Part shown: positions 7,261-11,672 of the stretch, piece after piece
Layout of the letters: every line of letters begins with the position of its first letter
How positions within the stretch are numbered: the stretch's first letter is position 1
Source: Candidatus Eiseniibacteriota bacterium
GTDB taxonomy: Bacteria; Eisenbacteria; RBG-16-71-46; JAGVPR01
NCBI GenBank assembly: GCA_020052115.1
Contig: JAGVPR010000371.1
Span: 1-11,672, forward strand
Length of the DNA stretch: 11,672 nucleotides
Reading direction: 5' to 3'
Made by a program: the position numbers and the translations under genes
Notes under the pieces: model-generated
The model's input: only the letters and a program-made list of their open reading frames with translations
What the model was told of the DNA's origin: nothing
Database searches by the model: none

Positions 7261-7374
7261 ACGGACTCAGGGCACCGCCGCCGATGAGTTCGCAGTCGCG
7301 AGCGTCCTCCCGCCGACTCCATCCAGAGCCGAGTCGAGCGGAGAGTATTCGCCCCCTGGGAGCAGGAGACGCTG

Positions 7375-7833
7375 ATGCGGCAAAGCTTGAAGGACCGAGA
7401 GCACCTGCTGAGGATGCTCGCACTCCTCGTCGCCGCGATCGCTGTCTTCCTCTTCGTGCGCTCGATCGCCGTGCCGAAGGACTACGGCCGCTTCGGCCCC
7501 TTCCGCGCCAGCGCACTCGATGACATCGCAGCCATGCCCGTGGTCTTCGCGGGGCACTCGGCGTGCGAGGAGTGCCATTCTGACGTCGTCGAGGCCCGCC
7601 AAGGCAGCAAGCACACGCAGATCCACTGCGAGATCTGTCATGGCCCCGCGGCGGCCCATGCCGCGGACCCGACGGCTTCGAAGCCGGCTCGCCCGGACGG
7701 CAGAGAACTCTGTCTCAACTGTCACGTGATAAACGTCGCGCGTCCGGCGGACTTTCCGCAGATCAATCCCCGCGAACACGGGGACGAAGGGCCGTGCACC
7801 GCATGCCACCCCCACCACCATCCGGAACCTTGA
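7375..7833 (+). CDS. Membrane-anchored tetrahaem cytochrome c
   Basis: A 152-residue protein with one N-terminal membrane helix (about 11-28, after a basic cytoplasmic start) and a periplasmic part bearing four CxxCH haem sites: C64-H68 (CEECH), C85-H89 (CEICH), C113-H117 (CLNCH) and C141-H145 (CTACH). Spare histidines H61, H80, H84, H95, H135 and H147-149 could be second axial ligands. Architecture and length resemble NapC/NrfH-type or c3/c7-type electron carriers, but the first haem lacks the CxxCHxM signature of NrfH. An AGGAG site precedes the ATG. It is the first gene of a tight operon; its stop falls 11 bases before the start of the iron-sulfur protein gene. Probable role: electron transfer between the NrfD/iron-sulfur pair and periplasmic partners. 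Confidence 0.88.
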   Translation: MRQSLKDREHLLRMLALLVAAIAVFLFVRSIAVPKDYGRFGPFRASALDDIAAMPVVFAGHSACEECHSDVVEARQGSKHTQIHCEICHGPAAAHAADPTASKPARPDGRELCLNCHVINVARPADFPQINPREHGDEGPCTACHPHHHPEP

Positions 7834-7844
7834 GGGCTCGCGCG

Positions 7845-8603
7845 ATGGACAGACGTGACTTCCTGCTGAAGGGCGGCAAACTGATCTGGCTCACCGGCAG
7901 CGCCATGGTCGCGTGGGAGGCAGTGCTGGCGGGAGAACCCGAGACGGCGCCGAACTACAAGCTCACCGATCATTGGTGGGCGATGGCGATAGACATCGGC
8001 CTTTGCATCGGCTGCGGGAGTTGCGTCCGCGCGTGCAAGGAGGAGAATGGGGTCATCAAGGAACCGTTCTTCTTCCGGACCTGGGTGGAGCGCTACCACG
8101 TTCCGCACGGGGACATCGAGCGGCCCGAGGTTGATTCCCCGAACGGCGGGTATGACGGGTTCCCCGAGAAGTATCCGCCCCAGGACGGCTCCAAGAACTT
8201 CTTCGTTCCGAAGCTATGCAACCAGTGCGCCCACTCCCCGTGCGTGCAGGTTTGCCCGGTGGGAGCCACCTTCGAGAGCCCGGACGGCGTCGTCCTCGTG
8301 GACAAGGAGTACTGCCTCGGTTGCCGCTACTGCGTGCAAGCGTGCCCCTACGGCTGCCGTTACATTGATCCGCGCTCGGGCACGGTTGATAAGTGCTCGC
8401 TTTGCTACCACCGCATCCGCCGCGGCCTGACGACCGCGTGTTGCGAGGCTTGTCCGACCGGCGCGCGCCGCCTCGGCGACCTCAAGGACCCGAACGATCC
8501 GATCCACGAATTTCTGAGGGATCGGCGCGTGCAGGTGCTCAAACCCCAGATGGCTACCGGAGCCAAGGTCTATTACTGCGACCTGGACGGCTCCGTGCGC
8601 TGA
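7845..8603 (+). CDS. Tat-exported 4x[4Fe-4S] electron-transfer protein (NrfC/PsrB/TtrB type)
   Basis: A 252-residue ferredoxin-like subunit that passes electrons between an NrfD-like quinone subunit and periplasmic redox partners. It starts with a twin-arginine motif, MDRRDFLLKG, then a hydrophobic stretch ending AWEAVLA, so it should be exported folded by Tat. Four cysteine clusters follow: C54/57/60/64, C125/128/133/137, C157/160/163/167, and C184/187 with C199 or C200 and C203. The last has the long CxxC-x11-C spacing of this family. The start is ATG 7845, where GAGGG is well placed and the Tat motif begins; the reading frame extends upstream into the cytochrome gene without merit. NrfD-like gene follows 9 bases later. 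In NrfC and TtrB systems such a subunit normally also contacts a catalytic subunit; none is encoded here. Confidence 0.94.
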   Translation: MDRRDFLLKGGKLIWLTGSAMVAWEAVLAGEPETAPNYKLTDHWWAMAIDIGLCIGCGSCVRACKEENGVIKEPFFFRTWVERYHVPHGDIERPEVDSPNGGYDGFPEKYPPQDGSKNFFVPKLCNQCAHSPCVQVCPVGATFESPDGVVLVDKEYCLGCRYCVQACPYGCRYIDPRSGTVDKCSLCYHRIRRGLTTACCEACPTGARRLGDLKDPNDPIHEFLRDRRVQVLKPQMATGAKVYYCDLDGSVR

Positions 8604-8612
8604 GGCGACGAC

Positions 8613-9776
8613 ATGGAGCCATTGCTCCACGGAGTGCAGGGCTTCATCTATCCGAACGAGATCGAGCTGCAGTGGAGCATCTTGATCGTCCTCTACCCGT
8701 TCATCACGGGACTGGTGGCAGGCGCGTTCATCTTGGCCTCGCTCGAGCGGGTCTTCAACGTGAGGGCGGTCAAGCCGACGTATCGGCTGGCGCTGCTCAC
8801 CGCGCTCGCCTTCCTGCTCATTGCGCCGCTGCCCCTGCAGCTGCACCTCGGGCACCCCGAGCGCTCGCTCGAGATGTTCCTGACGCCGCACACGACGTCC
8901 GCGATGGCGATGTTCGGCTTCATGTACCTGTGGTACCTCCTCATCGTCCTCGTACTGGAGATCTGGCTCGATTTCCGCCGCGACATCGTGATGATGGCGA
9001 GGGAGAAGACCGGCGCCGCGCGCCTCTTCTACCGGGTTCTGGCGCTGGGGTCGGACAACATCAGCGCGGAATCGTTGAAGCTCGATGACAAGCTGGGGCG
9101 TTTCCTCACGTTCATCGGGATTCCGTCCGCCTTCCTGCTCCACGGCTACGTCGGGTTCATCTTCGGCTCGATCAAGGCGAACCCCTGGTGGTCCACGCCG
9201 CTGATGCCGATCGTGTTCCTCTTCTCAGCGATGGTGTCCGGCATCGCGCTCGTCATGCTCATGTACATGCTGACGTCGTGGTTCAGGAACCGGCCGCCCG
9301 ACATGGACTGTCTCGATACGATCGGGCGCTACCTGCTCTACGCGTTCATCATTGACTTCGGCCTGGAGATGGTCGACCTGCTGCACAGGATCTATGAGTC
9401 GGATGAGTCGTTCCGAACCCTGGACTTCATGGTCCGCACCCACTTGTACACGTCGCACATCCTGATCCAGATCATCCTCGGGACGATCTTGCCGATCGGG
9501 CTGCTGGCGGTCGTGCAGCTCGTCCAGCTCCAGGAGAGCGCCCGCCGGACGCTGTACGCGATCGCCGGAAGCCTCACCCTCATCGGGATCTTCGCCATGC
9601 GCTGGAACGTGGTGATCGGCGGTCAGCTCTTTTCAAAGAGCTTCCTCGGATACACGACCTACAAGATGGGCTTCGCCACGCGGGAGGGCGTGCTTCCTGC
9701 CCTCGTGCTGATGGCGCTGCCGTTCGTCATTCTGTGGATTCTCGTGAAGATCCTCCCGCCGTGGCGTGAGGAGTAG
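8613..9776 (+). CDS. nrfD: NrfD/PsrC-family quinone-reactive membrane subunit
   Basis: A 387-residue integral membrane protein of the NrfD family, which oxidises or reduces quinols in the membrane and exchanges electrons with a bound iron-sulfur subunit. Eight or nine hydrophobic helices are visible (about 22-44, 57-75, 98-118, 165-187, 198-221, 237-257, 278-303, 313-330, 361-380). Family-like segments include LHLGHPERSLEMF (78-90), NPWWSTPLMPIVFLFSAMVSG (190-210) and MRWNVVIGGQ (329-338). No haem-binding pattern is seen, as usual for NrfD. The ATG has GAGG 7 bases upstream, overlapping the TGA of the iron-sulfur gene, a sign of coupled translation. The symbol denotes the family, not proof of nitrite respiration. 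Confidence 0.93.
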   Translation: MEPLLHGVQGFIYPNEIELQWSILIVLYPFITGLVAGAFILASLERVFNVRAVKPTYRLALLTALAFLLIAPLPLQLHLGHPERSLEMFLTPHTTSAMAMFGFMYLWYLLIVLVLEIWLDFRRDIVMMAREKTGAARLFYRVLALGSDNISAESLKLDDKLGRFLTFIGIPSAFLLHGYVGFIFGSIKANPWWSTPLMPIVFLFSAMVSGIALVMLMYMLTSWFRNRPPDMDCLDTIGRYLLYAFIIDFGLEMVDLLHRIYESDESFRTLDFMVRTHLYTSHILIQIILGTILPIGLLAVVQLVQLQESARRTLYAIAGSLTLIGIFAMRWNVVIGGQLFSKSFLGYTTYKMGFATREGVLPALVLMALPFVILWILVKILPPWREE

Positions 9777-9855
9777 GCGGTCTCGGACGGAGAACCTCCG
9801 TTGCGCGGTCGCGCCTCGATCCGGAGGGGCCGCGAGGGAAGAGGTGACGATCATC

Positions 9856-10998
9856 ATGCGTCATGGAATTCTGGTCGCTGTGCTCCTCGCCGTCAGTGCG
9901 GGTCCGCTTTCCTCCGCCGAGATGCCCGGGGGAATCCTCAACAACAGTCATACATGCGGGATCTGTCACCGCGACATCCATCGCATGTGGTCCGACTCGG
10001 CCCATGCGCGGTCCATGGAAGGGGCGATCTTCCTGACCGCCCTTCACGACGCAGCGGAGAAGGAAGGCGAGAAGGTCGCGCGCATCTGCCTCGGGTGCCA
10101 TGCGCCGCTCGCGGCCCAGATCGGGGACACGAAGCTCGAGAACAGGCTCTCCTGGGAGGGCGTCGGCTGCGATGTGTGCCACAGCGTCGCCTCTGTGGAC
10201 ACGAGCGGCGCGAATCCGAAGATGGTCTTCGACCTCGGCGGGACGAAGCGGGGCCCGATCCGCGACGCCGAGTCGAACGCCCACGGCGTCGAGTACTCCG
10301 AGATTCATGCGGGGTCACTGATCTGCATCGGCTGCCACGAGTACGCGGCCGGGGATGGGACACCCATCCTGTCCACATACTCGGAGTGGCAGAAGAGTGC
10401 GGCCGCTGCCAGAGGGGAATCCTGCCAGGATTGCCACATGGGGCGCACGGAAGCGAACGTCGTTGATCCCAGCGTCAAGCGAACAGCCGGGACGCCGGTC
10501 AACCTCCATGAGGTTCCCGGAGGCCATTCCCTCAACATGCTCAATCGCGCGATCCATGTTTCGATGAAACCGGAACGGCGCGGAGAGGAGTTGCGGGTCG
10601 AGGTCCGCATCAACAACAAGGGCGCCGGGCACGCGGTTCCGACGGGAATGCCGGGGCGACGCCTGATACTCACCGTGAGCGTGAAGACGACCCAGAACCA
10701 ATCGTTCGAGGAGAAACGGATCTACACGAAGTCGTTCGTGGATGCCGAAGGGAATCCGATCGAGCACGACGGAGAGTGCTTCGCAGAGGGGGCTCGCCTG
10801 CTCTCGGACACGAGGCTCATGAGCGACGAGCAACGGGTCGAGAGTTTCCGATTCCACGTGCCGACGTCGGCCGGCGTGTCCATCAAGACGAGGGTCCAGT
10901 ACGAACACTCTCCGACCGGGCGTCCGGAAGACAGCACGCGGCTGACGGTCCTCTCCGAGGACCGATCACTCAAGCCGGCCGCCGGTCCGGAGCGCTGA
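9856..10998 (+). CDS. Secreted pentahaem cytochrome c with C-terminal beta-rich domain
   Basis: A 380-residue periplasmic protein: signal peptide about 1-21 (cleavage after LSSA), five CxxCH haem sites at C34, C78, C105, C157 and C190, then a haem-free C-terminal region (about 245-355) with alternating hydrophobic residues and the motif NNKGAGHAVPTGMPGRR (253-269). The haem part resembles cytochrome c554-like multihaem proteins. The last haem site continues CHMG. There is no CxxCK, so it is not a canonical NrfA nitrite reductase, and it is not similar in layout to di-haem peroxidases. ATG 9856 is chosen because GAGGTGA and a signal peptide match it; the frame is open further upstream into the NrfD gene. 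It follows NrfD by 79 bases and is likely the terminal oxidoreductase or electron carrier of the operon. Substrate unknown. Confidence 0.88.
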   Translation: MRHGILVAVLLAVSAGPLSSAEMPGGILNNSHTCGICHRDIHRMWSDSAHARSMEGAIFLTALHDAAEKEGEKVARICLGCHAPLAAQIGDTKLENRLSWEGVGCDVCHSVASVDTSGANPKMVFDLGGTKRGPIRDAESNAHGVEYSEIHAGSLICIGCHEYAAGDGTPILSTYSEWQKSAAAARGESCQDCHMGRTEANVVDPSVKRTAGTPVNLHEVPGGHSLNMLNRAIHVSMKPERRGEELRVEVRINNKGAGHAVPTGMPGRRLILTVSVKTTQNQSFEEKRIYTKSFVDAEGNPIEHDGECFAEGARLLSDTRLMSDEQRVESFRFHVPTSAGVSIKTRVQYEHSPTGRPEDSTRLTVLSEDRSLKPAAGPER

Positions 10999-11008
10999 CG
11001 GGTCTCGA

Positions 11009-11488
11009 TTAGGGAGTCTCGTCTCCGGGCCCGCTCCGCAAGCTCTCGAAGAACGTGCGCAGCAGCCGCGCCGCCTCTTCGGCCAGCAAACCACCCTCCG
11101 TGGCCACGTCCGGCCGGCGGCGAAGAAGCGGATACAGGTCTATGAGCGAGCCGAACGCGCCGGTCTTCGGCTCGCTCGCTCCGTAGACGATCCGCTGCAC
11201 CCGCGCGTGGAGCGCGGCCCCCGCGCACATGACGCAGGGCTCGACGGAGACGTAGAGGGTGGCTCCTTCGAGCCGCCATGAGCCGAGAGCGTCCGCGGCC
11301 GCCCCGAGGGCGATGATCTCCGCGTGGGCCGTGGGATCTTGGAGAGATTCGACCTGGTTGTGCCCCCGCCCCAGCAGCCGGTCCCCTGCCACGACGACCG
11401 CCCCAACGGGAACCTCACGGCACCTCAGGGCCGCCCGCGCCTCGTCAAGGGCCAGGAGCATCCACTCCCGGTCCTTCGGTGTGAGCAT
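11009..11488 (-). CDS. tadA: tRNA adenosine-34 deaminase
   Basis: A zinc deaminase that converts A34 to inosine in tRNA-Arg(ACG); 159 residues, normal length. The zinc and catalytic motifs are complete: HAEI with H55 and E57, and PCVMC with C85 and C88. Family segments EVPVGAVVV, GRGHNQVE and VYGASEPKTGAFGS are also present. Its ATG overlaps the TGA of the upstream partial gene by one base (TGATG), and no strong ribosome site is seen, so translation is probably coupled. Its stop is 10 bases from the stop of the convergent pentahaem cytochrome gene. In many bacteria tadA lies near the SRP RNA and dnaX, which here are about 9.5 kb away on the same strand. Secure. Confidence 0.96.
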   Translation of the reverse strand: MLTPKDREWMLLALDEARAALRCREVPVGAVVVAGDRLLGRGHNQVESLQDPTAHAEIIALGAAADALGSWRLEGATLYVSVEPCVMCAGAALHARVQRIVYGASEPKTGAFGSLIDLYPLLRRRPDVATEGGLLAEEAARLLRTFFESLRSGPGDETP

Positions 11489-11672
11489 CAGCCCGCGGAC
11501 TTCGGCTTCGGGATCGCGCGCGCGAGCCGCTCGGCCGCCTTCTGCGCCGTTCCATCCATCGGAGGCGGGTCCGGCGCCCGGTTCACGACCTCGCCGGAGG
11601 GAACGCCGCCCTGGTCGCCGAAAGCCGACTGGGAGGGGTCGTAATTCGCACTCTCGACGAGCGTATCCTCGA
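11488..11672 (-). CDS. C-terminal end of an unidentified protein, translationally linked to tadA
   Basis: A reading frame enters from the right edge and runs 60 codons to a TGA at 11490-11488 that shares its A with the tadA start codon. The peptide is polar and proline-rich near the middle (PDPPPM) with an alkaline end rich in K, R, A and P. No domain is recognised. The one-base overlap with tadA and GC-rich third positions support real coding, but the protein cannot be named from this fragment. Confidence 0.6.
   Translation of the reverse strand, partial: EDTLVESANYDPSQSAFGDQGGVPSGEVVNRAPDPPPMDGTAQKAAERLARAIPKPKSAG

Larger units (their letters stand above)
7070..7374. other. Divergent perR / redox-operon intergenic region
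   Basis: A 305-bp gene-free stretch between oppositely transcribed genes. It holds the perR promoter and operator (7076-7107), a weak plus-strand promoter candidate (TTGACT at 7188-7193, AAGGAT at 7211-7216), and two perfect inverted repeats at 7203-7214 and 7241-7260. No RNA gene or small coding region could be supported in it. Confidence 0.6.

Noticed and set aside
8214..9143. Minus-strand 309-codon frame across the iron-sulfur and NrfD genes
   Set aside because: Antisense to two well-supported genes; rich in R, E, H and Q with no recognisable domain.
7375..10998. Canonical nrfABCD nitrite reductase operon
   Set aside because: No CxxCK haem motif in either cytochrome, and the tetrahaem gene lacks the NrfH CxxCHxM feature. 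Similarity is limited to the NrfC/NrfD-type pair.

Overview
The window is high-GC DNA from a bacterium that reads as Gram-negative: there are Tat and Sec export signals, periplasmic-type multihaem cytochromes and an NrfD-type respiratory module. Gene content alone does not fix the phylum. A deep-branching or candidate-phylum lineage, or a deltaproteobacteria-like one, would fit. No phage, transposon, CRISPR or rRNA sequence is visible.

Right to left on the minus strand lies a translation/secretion/replication housekeeping set: a partial unidentified ORF (11488-11672) that overlaps tadA (11009-11488) by one base, then tRNA-Ser(CGA), tRNA-Ser(GGA), tRNA-Ala(CGC), a small SRP RNA (about 1368-1482) and dnaX (start at 1234, running off the left edge). 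The order tadA, tRNA-Ser, SRP RNA, dnaX recalls the B. subtilis neighbourhood. Here tadA is separated from the RNA/dnaX part by about 7.8 kb of accessory genes, and a further gene sits between the two tRNA-Ser genes.

The accessory block has three parts. (1) 2045-4883, minus strand: an SGNH-type hydrolase with an N-terminal membrane/export segment, and a GT-C-like multispanning glycosyltransferase, probably envelope-related. (2) 5077-7069, minus strand: a peroxide-response pair, a PerR-like Fur-family repressor followed by a monofunctional haem catalase. A similar 15-bp imperfect inverted repeat lies in front of both genes, and the perR mRNA looks nearly leaderless. (3) 7375-10998, plus strand, divergent from perR: a four-gene redox module of membrane-anchored tetrahaem cytochrome c, Tat-exported 4x[4Fe-4S] protein, NrfD-like quinone-reactive membrane protein and secreted pentahaem cytochrome c. 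This has the electron-transfer parts of a quinol/periplasm oxidoreductase but no molybdopterin catalytic subunit and no CxxCK nitrite-reductase haem, so its terminal acceptor or donor is unknown.

The 305-bp region between perR and the tetrahaem cytochrome holds the perR promoter/operator and two perfect inverted repeats that could control the redox operon. The most interesting features are the catalytic-subunit-less NrfD module next to a peroxide regulon, the predicted PerR operators, and the PerR-like protein without the usual structural zinc cysteines.
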